Of a stretch of DNA of 64,000 nt, positions 14,922 to 24,517 are shown one piece after another. Within the stretch, counting starts at the first letter, position 1, and the number at the start of each line of letters is the position of its first letter. Source of the DNA: a virus; IMG/VR virus record IMGVR_UViG_3300031951_000022, positions 62,001 through 126,000 of that record. One strand, 5' to 3'. Under the pieces are notes generated by a model that saw nothing but the letters and a program-made list of their open reading frames with translations, made no database searches and was not told the DNA's origin. The position numbers were made by a program, and so were the translations under genes.

Positions 14922-15398
14922 ATGGCTTTAAAATCAGATCGCGTTGAAGCTTACACAGATATTTCATTTTTCTGCAACGACTCGTCAGCAGAGCGTGGCG
15001 TTATCGCCGTACACAGTACAGGTGGTAGCGGCGTGGCTATGGACGATTCACTTGCCGTAGTAACAACAGTAGTTGCAGCACCATCTGGCACAAGACCAGC
15101 CGGTTTGCTACTCAATGATGTTGTAAGTCTTGATCTTACAAGACAACACATCAACTGGCATCGTGATGAAGTTCAAACAGGTAGTAAAGTAACACTATTA
15201 CGTCAGGGTCAAGTAACAACAAACATGGTTGTTTCTGGCGTAACACCAACAGTGGGCCAAGATGCTTACTATGGTGTTAACGGTAAACTAACCAACGTTA
15301 GCACAGTAGGTGCAGCATCTGCTGGCGTTAAGGTAGGTCGTTTCCTAAGTGTGAAAGATGCTGACGGTTACGTAAAAGTAGACATTAATATAACTTGA
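14922..15398 (+). CDS. Capsid decoration or stabilisation protein
   Basis: A 158-residue protein, Gly/Ala/Val/Thr-rich and beta-strand-like, starting MALKSDRVEAYTDISFFCND. Position directly before the major capsid gene is where decoration proteins of the D or DUF2190-like type lie. GGGAGAGTAAAC precedes the ATG, two bases after the scaffold stop. It probably caps capsid lattice points; the exact family is not settled. Confidence 0.65.
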   Translation: MALKSDRVEAYTDISFFCNDSSAERGVIAVHSTGGSGVAMDDSLAVVTTVVAAPSGTRPAGLLLNDVVSLDLTRQHINWHRDEVQTGSKVTLLRQGQVTTNMVVSGVTPTVGQDAYYGVNGKLTNVSTVGAASAGVKVGRFLSVKDADGYVKVDINIT

Positions 15399-15412
15399 TA
15401 AGGGAGAAAAAC

Positions 15413-16429
15413 ATGGCTAATAGAAAATTTGAAGCAACACCAGAACTCACAAATTTACTTGTAAAGTCTGGTTCATTACATAAAGAAGAGGCTCTTGCCG
15501 CAAACCACGAGTTTGCCAAGGCCCTAGAACTACCCCTTCGTCAGGGTGTTCTAAGTGGTAATATTCTAGATGACATTTTCGAGCCAATTCAACTTGCTCA
15601 AAGTGCCACTCCAGAATTTCCACTAGACTTCCTTGCTCCTGGTTCGGAGAAGGATTTCGTGGCTTATACCATCCCAAATCATGGTTATATTCCACAAAAG
15701 CACGTTGAAGGCGATTATGTCATGGTTCCAACCTATGATATTGGCGCCAGCATCGACTATCTTCTAAAGTATGCCCGTGACGCCCGCTGGGACGTTGTTG
15801 GTCGTGCTATGGAAGTTCTCGAAGCACAGTTTGTCAAGAAGATGAACGATGATGGTTGGCATACTCTTCTTGCTGCTGGTGTAGACCGTAACATCGTGGT
15901 ATATGATACCGACGCTAACGACGGCCTATTCAGCAAGAGACTAGTAAGTCTTATGAAGACTGTGATGCGCAGAAACGGTGGTGGTAACTCAGCTAGTAAC
16001 AATCGTGGTATGTTAACAGACCTCTATGTTTCTCCAGAGGCTATGGAAGACATCCGCAATTGGGGTCTAGATCAGATCGACGAAGTTACTCGTCGTGAAA
16101 TCTACACTGCTGCTGATGGCACTCTCAACCGTGTTTTCGGTATCAATCTCCATGATCGTGATGAGCTTGGTGAAGGTCAGCAATATCAACTCTTCTACGA
16201 AAACGTTCTCGGTGGAACTCTCCCCGGCGACGAAACTTTCCAGAAGACTGAGCTTGTTGTTGGTCTTGATCTTCGCAAGAGAGATAGCTTTATTATGCCA
16301 GTTCGTCAAGAAGTTCAAATCTTCGAAGATGATACTCTTCACCGTCAGAAGAGAGCCGGTTTCTACGGCTGGGCAGAGCAAGGCTTTGCTGTTCTTGACA
16401 ATCGTAGAGTGCTCCTCGGCGCCCTATAA
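15413..16429 (+). CDS. Major capsid protein
   Basis: A 338-residue protein with HK97-fold character: an N-terminal arm rich in charged helices, then IPNHGYIPQKHVEGDYVMVP for the E-loop region, and a spine-helix region near DARWDVVGRAMEVLEAQFVK. AGGGAGAAAAAC sits before the ATG at 15413; a longer start at 15395 has no ribosome binding site. The gene is followed by a strong terminator and uses more C-ending codons than its neighbours, as expected for the most abundant virion protein. Confidence 0.92.
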   Translation: MANRKFEATPELTNLLVKSGSLHKEEALAANHEFAKALELPLRQGVLSGNILDDIFEPIQLAQSATPEFPLDFLAPGSEKDFVAYTIPNHGYIPQKHVEGDYVMVPTYDIGASIDYLLKYARDARWDVVGRAMEVLEAQFVKKMNDDGWHTLLAAGVDRNIVVYDTDANDGLFSKRLVSLMKTVMRRNGGGNSASNNRGMLTDLYVSPEAMEDIRNWGLDQIDEVTRREIYTAADGTLNRVFGINLHDRDELGEGQQYQLFYENVLGGTLPGDETFQKTELVVGLDLRKRDSFIMPVRQEVQIFEDDTLHRQKRAGFYGWAEQGFAVLDNRRVLLGAL

Positions 16430-16455
16430 TTGCTCATATCAAACCTTAATAAAAG

Positions 16456-16486
16456 AAGGCTGGCCGAAAGGCTGGCCTTTTTTTTT
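16456..16486 (+). terminator. Rho-independent terminator after the capsid gene
   Basis: A 10-bp stem (AAGGCTGGCC / GGCTGGCCTT with two G-U pairs) with a GAAA tetraloop is followed by a run of T. It would separate head-gene transcription from the fibre and tail genes. Confidence 0.92.
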
Positions 16487-16535
16487 AGGTGTATATTATA
16501 AGGTAACATCAATTAAAAAATACTGAGGAGTATAC

Positions 16536-16940
16536 ATGGCAGCCTCAAGATACGATTTTTCTATCGAACAAGGGTCTTCTTTTGCCTTATCTATTGTTTA
16601 TAAGGACGGGAATGGTAATATTATAGATTTGACAGGATATTGTGCTAGACTAATGTGGAAAACTAATAATGGAACAATTAAAGTATTTAGTTCTTTAGAT
16701 ACTAACTATAGCGAATATTGGTTGAATATAGATGCAGTTCTTGGGAAAATAGTTTTCATGCTTCCCTCTGATATTACTAATTCTCTTGGTTTTAAAATGG
16801 CTAAATATGATTTAGAGCTACAAAGTGGCACCGACCTATATGTTGGGGGTGGTAAACAAACAGATAGAATTCTATATGGTTTAATATCGGTAGTTGAAAG
16901 ATTTAGTCAATCACCATCACAACTAGACTGTGCTTCATGA
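16536..16940 (+). CDS. Phage structural protein (IDLTGY type)
   Basis: A 134-residue protein. NGNIIDLTGYCARLMWKTNN is a short motif I know from phage proteins that begin fibre or baseplate clusters (BppU-like or similar). GAGGAGTATAC precedes the ATG. The stop overlaps the next start (ATGA). It probably helps attach or oligomerise the fibre encoded next. Confidence 0.65.
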   Translation: MAASRYDFSIEQGSSFALSIVYKDGNGNIIDLTGYCARLMWKTNNGTIKVFSSLDTNYSEYWLNIDAVLGKIVFMLPSDITNSLGFKMAKYDLELQSGTDLYVGGGKQTDRILYGLISVVERFSQSPSQLDCAS

Positions 16941-19078
16941 GTATTTTTGAAGTTCAAATACTGCAACCGTCTGGAGCCGTTTTAGAAGTAGAGACAGTAT
17001 CAGGCTCTAACACTTCTAGGCTAGAAATTCTTCAAGAGAATAATACAAAAAATATAGAGATTCTCCAAGAAGATGTTACAAATATAGAAATTATACAAGA
17101 GGGAATAAATAATCTAGAGATTGTTCAGGGCGTCACAGCTATTCTGCCGCCTGACTTTACTTCTTTAATAGATCAAGAAATTGTAGATTTTATTAAAGCA
17201 GGATCCGGAATAATATTATCTGCTTCATCTAGCGGACTAGAAATTTCTACTTCTATAGTTGGTGGTAGTGGTGGCGTTCAGCTTAGTCCTGAGCAAATTG
17301 ATGATCGTGTTAGTAATTTATTAAAAGCTGGTCAATATATTACTTTAACTTATAATGATGCTCAAGATCAGCTTGTTGTTGGGGTGACTGGATTACAACC
17401 TTCGGGCAATTATAGTATCAGTGGTCATGCTCATACCACATCAGACATTAGCGGTTTTACTAACGGCGTTTTAAATTCTGTTAGTGGAATTTACGCTCCT
17501 TTAAATAGTCCTAGTTTTAGTGGCGCTCCAACGGCCCCAACGGCCCCTAGTGGATCTAACTCTACTCAGATTGCCAATACGTCTTTTGTGAAGACTGAAA
17601 TAAATAGTCTAATTAATGGGGCTCCGTCGGGACTAAACACCCTTCAAGAATTAGCTTCTGCAATAAATAATGACGTTAATTTTTTTAGCACAGTGTCTAG
17701 CGGCTTAGCTCAAAAGGCCAATTTATCCGGAGCATCTTTTGCTGGTCCGGTTGCGGCACCATCCGGCAACTTTAGTATTTTACAACAGAGTGGAATTGCT
17801 GTTAGCGTATCCGGACATAAACACACTTATACTGATATTACTAATTTTGCAAGCGGTATCGAACAAGAAGTGAGTACATTATTAGTAGCTGGCAATTATA
17901 TTAGTATTAATTACGATAGTCTAAATGACACCTTAACCGTTAGTGCTACTGGCGTTCAGCCAAGCGGTAATTATAGCTTGGTGGGTCATACTCATACATC
18001 ATCAAATATAACGGATTTTAACAGTAGCGTTAGCGGATTATTACCCGTTAAGAATGTTATTGGTAGCGGATATATTGGAGTATCTGGTTCAAATGGTAAT
18101 TACACAGTATTTGCAACTGGATTACAGCCTAGTGGAAATTATGCTAACTCTATTCATTCTCATGCCATCGGAGACGTTACAGGACTACAAACGGCGTTAG
18201 ACAATAAAGTCCCGACAAACCATACCCACGATGATCGTTATTATACTGAGAGCGAAGTAGATAATTTATTATCCCTTAAACAATCTAGTGGTAACTATTC
18301 AATAGTTGGACACTCTCATACATCATCAGATATAACTAACTTTAATACTTCCGTTAGTGGTCTTCTTCCGGTAACAAATATTACTGGCGGAACAAATATC
18401 AGCGTTGTTCCCAGCGGAACCAATTTTACAGTTAGTGTAAGTGGACAACTTGGGTTGACGGCGGAAGAAGTAGACGACAGAGTTAGTAATCTACTAGTTG
18501 GTGGGAGTGGGATTAGTTTAAATTATGATGATAATGCAAATACTTTAACCATTAATAATACTAGTATTAGTCCAGACGAAATAGAAGAATATGCGACCAC
18601 AAGTAATTTCCCAGCGAGTGGCAATGCCAACATTCTTTACGTAGCTACTAATACGGGTCAATTATTTAAGTGGGATGGTTCTGTCTACTATGAGGCTGGA
18701 CCACAAGGAGCAAGCACAGGAACACACGGAACACAACACGACAGCGACGGAATTGACCCTATTCCTCTTACAGAATATAATGTTCCTCAGTTTACAGCTA
18801 ATACAAACAATTTAAATCACTTAAATAAAGATATACTATATATTACTGCTGATGCTAATAATAGGGAATTAACGGGCCTTTTAGCTCCAACTTTTTGTTG
18901 TGTAAAATTATTAGTAAATATTAGTAGTACAAATACTATAATTATAGATAATCAGTCCACTAATTCTGATCCGGCGAATAGATTTTTAATTTATACTGGA
19001 GCAGACTATTATTTATTGCCGGGACAGAGTTTGTCGGTATTATATAGTACAGAAGCTATGAGATGGAGAGTGTTGTGA
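16937..19078 (+). CDS. Tail or head fibre with GHxH repeats
   Basis: A 713-residue protein. Four segments of the form SGNYSxxGHxHTxSDIxxF (near residues 155, 290, 350 and 455) and a related one (NHTHDDRYYTESEVD) are the collagen-like or triple-beta HxH motifs common in trimeric phage fibres; the His pairs bind metal inside the trimer. The C-terminal 180 residues form a separate beta-rich domain ending in a jelly-roll-like pattern. It probably forms a trimeric receptor-binding fibre. Translation is coupled to the gene before it by ATGA. Confidence 0.85.
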   Translation: MSIFEVQILQPSGAVLEVETVSGSNTSRLEILQENNTKNIEILQEDVTNIEIIQEGINNLEIVQGVTAILPPDFTSLIDQEIVDFIKAGSGIILSASSSGLEISTSIVGGSGGVQLSPEQIDDRVSNLLKAGQYITLTYNDAQDQLVVGVTGLQPSGNYSISGHAHTTSDISGFTNGVLNSVSGIYAPLNSPSFSGAPTAPTAPSGSNSTQIANTSFVKTEINSLINGAPSGLNTLQELASAINNDVNFFSTVSSGLAQKANLSGASFAGPVAAPSGNFSILQQSGIAVSVSGHKHTYTDITNFASGIEQEVSTLLVAGNYISINYDSLNDTLTVSATGVQPSGNYSLVGHTHTSSNITDFNSSVSGLLPVKNVIGSGYIGVSGSNGNYTVFATGLQPSGNYANSIHSHAIGDVTGLQTALDNKVPTNHTHDDRYYTESEVDNLLSLKQSSGNYSIVGHSHTSSDITNFNTSVSGLLPVTNITGGTNISVVPSGTNFTVSVSGQLGLTAEEVDDRVSNLLVGGSGISLNYDDNANTLTINNTSISPDEIEEYATTSNFPASGNANILYVATNTGQLFKWDGSVYYEAGPQGASTGTHGTQHDSDGIDPIPLTEYNVPQFTANTNNLNHLNKDILYITADANNRELTGLLAPTFCCVKLLVNISSTNTIIIDNQSTNSDPANRFLIYTGADYYLLPGQSLSVLYSTEAMRWRVL

Positions 19079-20625
19079 GTTTAGCTAAATTAGTATTACC
19101 GGCACAAATACGAAGAAGGTATGATCCTGACGCGGCGGCGTATATAGCTAATGTTGAGGCCGCAGACGGCCAGAGTCTAGAGCAAGGAATCAAGGATGCT
19201 ATTACGGGTTTTGTTATTGATTGTAAAACCACTGGTATTTGGAATTCTATAAAAAGCTGCTGTTTGTTGTGTGGGGCCAGAACAATAGCCGGGGCCACAG
19301 TGCCACTAAAAGGAAATGCCCCAATATTGACAAGTTTTGTTGGAAATTACAGTAGAGAAAATGGATTAGTAAGAACGGGCGGATTTTTTAGTATTAATAG
19401 AAATAATAATGCTGATCCTCAAAATAGTAAACATGTTGCAGTATATCCGACCAGCATAGACTATGGAAGCTCGGATAGTAATTTTAGAGCAATAATAGGA
19501 TCAACAACAAGCAGCGGTTCTACATTTATTACAGTAAATAGCTTAGGTCTTGTCGCTAGAGCAAATACTTCTACTAATTTAGTTAATAATCAGCCAGTGT
19601 TCGCAAATAGTTTAATTGGCATATCCATATTCAACGATAGTCAAAGCCAACTATTATATAATAATAACTTATCAATATTAAATATATCAACAACAACACC
19701 AGTAAATAATGACTTATTATTATTCACTGGGGCTGGAGTTGCACCTTCTGCTGGTAGAGTAGTTTTTTATAGTGTTGGAGAAAGTTTAAATTTACAAATA
19801 TTAAATAATCTAATTAAAATACTAAGACAAAAAATACTACGCACTTTATCAACATATAGCGTGATAGACAATGATGCTCTAAATTATATAAAAAGAGTAG
19901 AAACTGCTGATGATTTTGTTTTAGAAAATAGCGTTAAGCAGGCTATAGATAATTTTATCTTAGGATTAAAAAACGACAACACTTGGTCAGCTATAAAAGC
20001 TTCGTGCATTATGTGTGGAGCTAGAACCATAAACGGAGCTTTAGTTCCTCTGGTCGGATTGCCTCCTATTAATTTCAATTTTACTCATGACAATAGCTAT
20101 ATTCGCTCTCTAGGATTAATTGGAATAAATAACGGTTTTAGGTTTTTAGATTCACGTAGAAGAAACGATGAAGACCCCCAAAACAATAGTCACCGTGCAG
20201 TTTACAAGCCTGTAGCCTCAAATTACTTAAATGTTTTTATTGGTACAACAAATACCAATGGACATGACTTTATTGGTGCTAGGGGTCAATTGTCTGGCGC
20301 TCTCATGGTAGCATCTAGACTAGCTGTAACTGCTGCTAATGATACGCCGTGGGGTTTTAATACAGGCGCAGGCTTAATAGGAATAGCTAGAAACAACAAT
20401 CTTAATTATGAGGTGATAGGTGCAGGATTGACAACAACTATCAGCGCAACATCTTTAACTCCTAGTGCTGGAAATATAGCTATTTTTGCTAGACCCGGAG
20501 GAGGAGTTAATTCCAACACAGATGCTAGATTATCTTTCTATAGCATTGGTGAGTATCTAAACTTGTCAACGCTAAATAGTAGAGTAGCTACATTAATGAC
20601 AGCACTGTCTAACGCTGGAATATAA
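19075..20625 (+). CDS. Structural protein with an internal domain duplication
   Basis: A 516-residue protein made of two copies of one domain of about 250 residues. Each opens with a YI-x-x-VE-x-AD helix and contains CCLLCGART or CIMCGART, and each ends in an S-x-GE-x-LNL segment. The CxxCGART motif may be a metal site or a disulfide. Position after the fibre gene suggests a second adhesin or fibre tip. The start is GTG at 19075, preceded by GGAGAG and overlapping the previous stop (GTGA); an ATG at 19063 is also possible. Family not recognised. Confidence 0.8.
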   Translation: MSLAKLVLPAQIRRRYDPDAAAYIANVEAADGQSLEQGIKDAITGFVIDCKTTGIWNSIKSCCLLCGARTIAGATVPLKGNAPILTSFVGNYSRENGLVRTGGFFSINRNNNADPQNSKHVAVYPTSIDYGSSDSNFRAIIGSTTSSGSTFITVNSLGLVARANTSTNLVNNQPVFANSLIGISIFNDSQSQLLYNNNLSILNISTTTPVNNDLLLFTGAGVAPSAGRVVFYSVGESLNLQILNNLIKILRQKILRTLSTYSVIDNDALNYIKRVETADDFVLENSVKQAIDNFILGLKNDNTWSAIKASCIMCGARTINGALVPLVGLPPINFNFTHDNSYIRSLGLIGINNGFRFLDSRRRNDEDPQNNSHRAVYKPVASNYLNVFIGTTNTNGHDFIGARGQLSGALMVASRLAVTAANDTPWGFNTGAGLIGIARNNNLNYEVIGAGLTTTISATSLTPSAGNIAIFARPGGGVNSNTDARLSFYSIGEYLNLSTLNSRVATLMTALSNAGI

Positions 20626-20635
20626 GGAGATAATT

Positions 20636-20869
20636 ATGCCACTTAACTTCCCAAACAATCCATCATTAAATCAAACAACCACCATCAACGGGCGTACTTA
20701 TCAGTGGAATGGCACTGCTTGGAATTTAGTAACATATACTTTGCCAACAGCATCAATCTTAAATCAAGGTAGCGTGCAAGTTGTTGATGGCGGTGGTATT
20801 AATGTATCAAACAGCGGACAAATAAGTTCTATAGGTTCACAATTGTATTTATGGGCAAACTTTAGGTAA
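20636..20869 (+). CDS. Short fibre-associated protein
   Basis: A 77-residue protein starting MPLNFPNNPSLNQTTTINGR and containing YQWNGTAWNL. This opening is common in short tail-fibre proteins of cyanophages and other marine phages, where it is a fibre-tip or capping module. AAGGAGATAATT precedes the ATG. Confidence 0.7.
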   Translation: MPLNFPNNPSLNQTTTINGRTYQWNGTAWNLVTYTLPTASILNQGSVQVVDGGGINVSNSGQISSIGSQLYLWANFR

Positions 20870-20892
20870 AATTTTTAAGAAAGGAACTTTCT

Positions 20893-21279
20893 ATGGCAAG
20901 TAATCCAGTTTTTGCAGTAACACCACGCATAGGGTTTGGTCAAGTTAGCACAGCGAACACGAACTATGACGGTGTGACCGGAACATATGTTGATATTATA
21001 ACGGGTGCTAGCACTGGCACAAGAATAGCGGAAATTGTCATACAGGCTACCGCAACAACAACAGCCGGTATGGTGCGTTTATTTATTACTGATGGCACAA
21101 CTACAAGAATGTTTGACGAAGTTTCCGTTGCCGCCGCCACGGTGAGTGCATCAGTAAAAGGAGCGAGACTAAGTACAACCTACAACAATCTTATTCTTCC
21201 AAATCAAAATTGGAGAATACGAGCTAGTACCCATAACGCCGTTGCTATAAACGTATTTGCTTTGGGGGCAGATTTGTGA
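20893..21279 (+). CDS. Small virion surface protein
   Basis: A 128-residue Thr/Ala/Val-rich protein that looks like an all-beta sandwich. It lies among fibre genes, and AAAGGAACTTTCT precedes the ATG. Its stop overlaps the next start (GTGA). It probably decorates the fibre or baseplate; no named family. Confidence 0.6.
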   Translation: MASNPVFAVTPRIGFGQVSTANTNYDGVTGTYVDIITGASTGTRIAEIVIQATATTTAGMVRLFITDGTTTRMFDEVSVAAATVSASVKGARLSTTYNNLILPNQNWRIRASTHNAVAINVFALGADL

Positions 21280-22961
21280 ATAATGGTATTTTTGTACAAG
21301 ATTCATATGATGGTAAAGTCTCTTTTGATTCTCAATCAATAAAGGGGTTGTTAGGTAATCCAACTCTTGTTCCGTTGCCGTATAGTTGCTCTTTTAATCG
21401 TTGGGATCCAAATAAGCTAGTCTATGTTATAGACACAAGACTGCAAAGTTCTACAACTATAACATTTAGTACTAGTAGTTTAATATATACTATTGATTGG
21501 GGTGATGGATATATAGAAAGTATTCGTGTAGCATCTCCATATTTTATTATACGGCACACTTATGCGACTCATGGCTCGTATATCATTCAAACAGATAACA
21601 TAAATAATCCAGTTATAGGTGAAGCCTCTTTAATAGGAATATTATCTTTTGGAACATTTCCTTCTAATGTAAACCTCATATATAATGGAGGAGGTGCTGG
21701 ATCTTTTGCTAACTCTTCAAATTTATTGTTTGTTCCATCTAATCTTCCGCTTCATAATTCGCTTGATTTAGGTACAGCATTAAATAACGCTTTTAAACTC
21801 AATGATCAAAATATTTCTTTGTGGGACACTAGCAAAGTCACCACAATGAGATTTTTATTTCAAAATAATAGATTTTTAAATCAGCCTCTAAATTCTTGGA
21901 ATACATCTAATGTAACATCTATGCAAGGAATGTTTGGCGGAGCTTTATCGTTTAATCAAGATTTGAGCAATTGGAATGTTCGCAAGGTAACGCTTTTTGA
22001 TAGTATGTTTGTGGGAGCAACTAATTTTAATGGTAGCCTTAGCGGGTGGGCGTTGGGTGCAGATACCGCTGGAGCAAGTTGCTCATCGATGTTCTCAAGC
22101 TGTATAAATTTTAATCAAGATTTAAATTCTTGGAATGTTAGTAAAGTTACTAATTTTAATGGTATGTTTAATGGCGCTAGTTCTTTTAATCAAAACCTTA
22201 ACTCTTGGAACACTATTTCTGCAACTACTATGGATAGTATGTTTGTTAACGCTGTTGCTTTTAATGGAGATGTTGGAAATTTTAATACTTCTAATGTTAC
22301 TAGTTTTGGCAATATGTTCAATACTGCTACCTCTTTCAATAAACCAATTAGTAATTGGAATGTTGGCAATGTTACCATTACAGCAAATATGTTTTTGAAT
22401 GCTACTAACTTTAATCAGTCGCTAGACAACTGGAATGTAAGGAAATGTACTAATATGTCTAGCATGTTTAATAATGCTCGTAATTTTAATAGTAGTTTAA
22501 ATAACTGGTCTCCCGGACTTGACTCAACAGGAGTTAATTGTAATGGCATGTTTAGATCTGCTAGATCATTTAATCAAAATCTTACTAGTTGGAATATGAG
22601 TAAAGTAAACAATATATCTGAAATGTTTTTATGCGATGGAATACCCGGAGGAAATGTGCCTAGTGCATTTCAAGGAGATATTAGTAATTGGAATTTGGCT
22701 GGATTAAATGCTAGTACATCATTAGATAATTTTATGAACGGAAAAAACTTAACAGACAGGTATTCAACAGCAAACTATGACGCTTTGCTTATCGGTTGGA
22801 ACAACAATAAATTGATTGGAGCTAATGGTGTAGCTAATTGGCGTACAGATTTGCGCCCCAATTTTGGTGGGGCAAGATATACAGCGGGCGGTGCAGCGGC
22901 AACGGCTAGAGCAGCCCTAGTAAGTTACGGATGGACAATAACAGATGGAGGAGTAGCATGA
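21276..22961 (+). CDS. Surface protein with PKD-like domain and BspA/DUF285 repeats
   Basis: A 561-residue protein. Residues about 65-110 (YTIDWGDGYIES, then RHTYATHGSYII) are a PKD-type beta domain. Residues about 180-490 are repeats of the form MFxxAxxFNQxLxxWNVSKVTxxxxMF, the BspA-like DUF285 repeat known from Mycoplasma surface proteins and other bacteria (also called PARCEL because the coding repeats are palindromic and mobile). Each repeat is about 24-26 residues. Such proteins bind surfaces. The start is GTG, overlapping the previous stop. It is likely a variable receptor-binding protein. Confidence 0.85.
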   Translation: MNNGIFVQDSYDGKVSFDSQSIKGLLGNPTLVPLPYSCSFNRWDPNKLVYVIDTRLQSSTTITFSTSSLIYTIDWGDGYIESIRVASPYFIIRHTYATHGSYIIQTDNINNPVIGEASLIGILSFGTFPSNVNLIYNGGGAGSFANSSNLLFVPSNLPLHNSLDLGTALNNAFKLNDQNISLWDTSKVTTMRFLFQNNRFLNQPLNSWNTSNVTSMQGMFGGALSFNQDLSNWNVRKVTLFDSMFVGATNFNGSLSGWALGADTAGASCSSMFSSCINFNQDLNSWNVSKVTNFNGMFNGASSFNQNLNSWNTISATTMDSMFVNAVAFNGDVGNFNTSNVTSFGNMFNTATSFNKPISNWNVGNVTITANMFLNATNFNQSLDNWNVRKCTNMSSMFNNARNFNSSLNNWSPGLDSTGVNCNGMFRSARSFNQNLTSWNMSKVNNISEMFLCDGIPGGNVPSAFQGDISNWNLAGLNASTSLDNFMNGKNLTDRYSTANYDALLIGWNNNKLIGANGVANWRTDLRPNFGGARYTAGGAAATARAALVSYGWTITDGGVA

Positions 22962-23425
22962 GTAGCGAAATACGAGCGGGAGATAATAGAACATACTGGA
23001 TTATTAGTAATGGTAATAGTTATGTGGACGGCGTGACCGATCCTAATCTTGTTACAACTGTTGGTAATGGTTGGCATATTTATTGGATAGGAAGCGATTA
23101 TAGTGAGTATTTAACGTCATGTAATAATTGCAATATAATGCCAAGAAATACTGATCCTAATACTCCTTCGATTTCTAATAATTATCCGAAGGTTAGCGCC
23201 AGACAGATAAGATTGTGGCTAATTCAAAATGGTATTAGTTTAAAGACCGTTTATGATGCTATCGATACTATTGAAGATCCAACTTTGAGAGATAGTGTAG
23301 CTGTAGAGTGGGAATATGCTCCATATATTGAGCGTAGTCATCACATGTTGGTTTCTTTGGCGGGAATTTTAGGTTTGACAGAAACTGATATAGACAGAGC
23401 TTTTAAAGAAGCTATTAGTCTATAA
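22958..23425 (+). CDS. Fibre-associated protein with HTH-like tail
   Basis: A 155-residue protein. The second half (SARQIRLWLIQNGISLKTVY, then VAVEWEYAPYIERSHHMLVSLA) matches a helical segment common at the end of phage tail fibre genes, where it pairs a short helical hairpin with a WEYA motif. The ATG at 22958 has GGAGGAGTAGC in front of it. Function beyond virion association is unknown. Confidence 0.65.
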   Translation: MSSEIRAGDNRTYWIISNGNSYVDGVTDPNLVTTVGNGWHIYWIGSDYSEYLTSCNNCNIMPRNTDPNTPSISNNYPKVSARQIRLWLIQNGISLKTVYDAIDTIEDPTLRDSVAVEWEYAPYIERSHHMLVSLAGILGLTETDIDRAFKEAISL

Positions 23426-23473
23426 GGTGTATTTTATATAGTAAATATCTGACTTACAACAAAAGGGTCAAAA

Positions 23474-23998
23474 ATGAGCTGGCAAACCGAATTAACTATT
23501 ATAGTACGCACATTAATTAATGATTTAAATGAACCATATGAATTTTCAGATGCTAGAATACAGCAAATATTAACTGTAGCTGGCAAATATGTTCAATTTG
23601 ACGTTAACTTAGAACATCCATATACTATTGATGTTGTTAATAATAATATTAGTCCTGATCCCACAGTAGATAATGATAGTATTTTTACTAGTTTAGTTTG
23701 TTTAAAGGCTGCATGTATTATTGACCAAGGCACATTCAGAACAAAGGCGGCCCTAGAAGGCATTAGAACAGCACTAGGTTCAGCGTCATTGAGTTTTGGT
23801 GGTTCGTTAGCTGGATGGCAATCTATTATAGATCATGGGGCCTGTGGCCTATACGAAGAACTAACAAGCCATTGGGATGTTAGAAATGCTACGGCGTTTG
23901 CTGCTGTACTTAGTCCTTTCGTTAGTAATAAGTTTGATCCAAGATATCTTAATGTTGGACCATTCAGAAATGTTGGCAATAATGACTTTTATTCGTAA
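23474..23998 (+). CDS. Head-tail connector candidate
   Basis: A 174-residue mainly helical protein (MSWQTELTIIVRTLINDLNE, then SDARIQQILTVAGKYV). Position at the start of the tail-assembly genes, after head and fibre genes, and the pattern of an early helix-rich segment fit the gp6-like connector or adaptor that binds under the portal. No ligand residues visible. AAAAGGGTCAAAA precedes the ATG. Confidence 0.55.
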   Translation: MSWQTELTIIVRTLINDLNEPYEFSDARIQQILTVAGKYVQFDVNLEHPYTIDVVNNNISPDPTVDNDSIFTSLVCLKAACIIDQGTFRTKAALEGIRTALGSASLSFGGSLAGWQSIIDHGACGLYEELTSHWDVRNATAFAAVLSPFVSNKFDPRYLNVGPFRNVGNNDFYS

Positions 23999-24007
23999 GG
24001 ATAATCC

Positions 24008-24517
24008 ATGACATATCCCAATTTTCCTAATTTGCAGCAGATATATAATAATCAAATGGATTTATTGTTTGCTAGTACTGGATTAACCACAGAATGTCAA
24101 CTAAATTTTGGCATAACAAAAAAAGATATGTGTCCAAACTGTTTATATGATCCAGCCTTAAAAAAGTCTGCGAATAAATATAAAACTGGTGGGCCAATAG
24201 CTTTTTCTTTAGGTCAGCTTTGTCCATATTGTAATGGTCTGGGATATTATGGAGAAGAAACTACAGAAAATATTTTTATGGCTATTATTGCTGATCATAA
24301 AAAATGGATTAATCCACCCATTAATTTAGCCATTAGTGATAATGTTGTTCAGTCTATGTGTTCTAGAATTTATTTAGCAAGCATCAAAAGATGTAAAGAT
24401 ATGACAGTATTGTATAGTGCAACCAATACAAATCCAACATATACTCTATTCACAGATCCTACGCCTGCTGGACTTGGTGATAATAATTACATTATTTGTT
24501 TATGGAAAAATGTATGA
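24008..24517 (+). CDS. Zinc-finger-containing neck protein candidate
   Basis: A 169-residue protein with CPNC at about residues 42-45 and CPYCNGLGYYG at about 72-82, which together can hold one zinc. A C-terminal half with Cys-rich turns follows. It overlaps the next gene (ATGA at 24514) and lies in the connector block, so it is probably a head-closure or neck protein. The zinc site is unusual for that job; the family is not recognised. Confidence 0.55.
   Translation: MTYPNFPNLQQIYNNQMDLLFASTGLTTECQLNFGITKKDMCPNCLYDPALKKSANKYKTGGPIAFSLGQLCPYCNGLGYYGEETTENIFMAIIADHKKWINPPINLAISDNVVQSMCSRIYLASIKRCKDMTVLYSATNTNPTYTLFTDPTPAGLGDNNYIICLWKNV

Noticed and set aside
16937-22961. Diversity-generating retroelement acting on the fibre proteins
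   Set aside because: No reverse transcriptase gene or template repeat was seen in the window.
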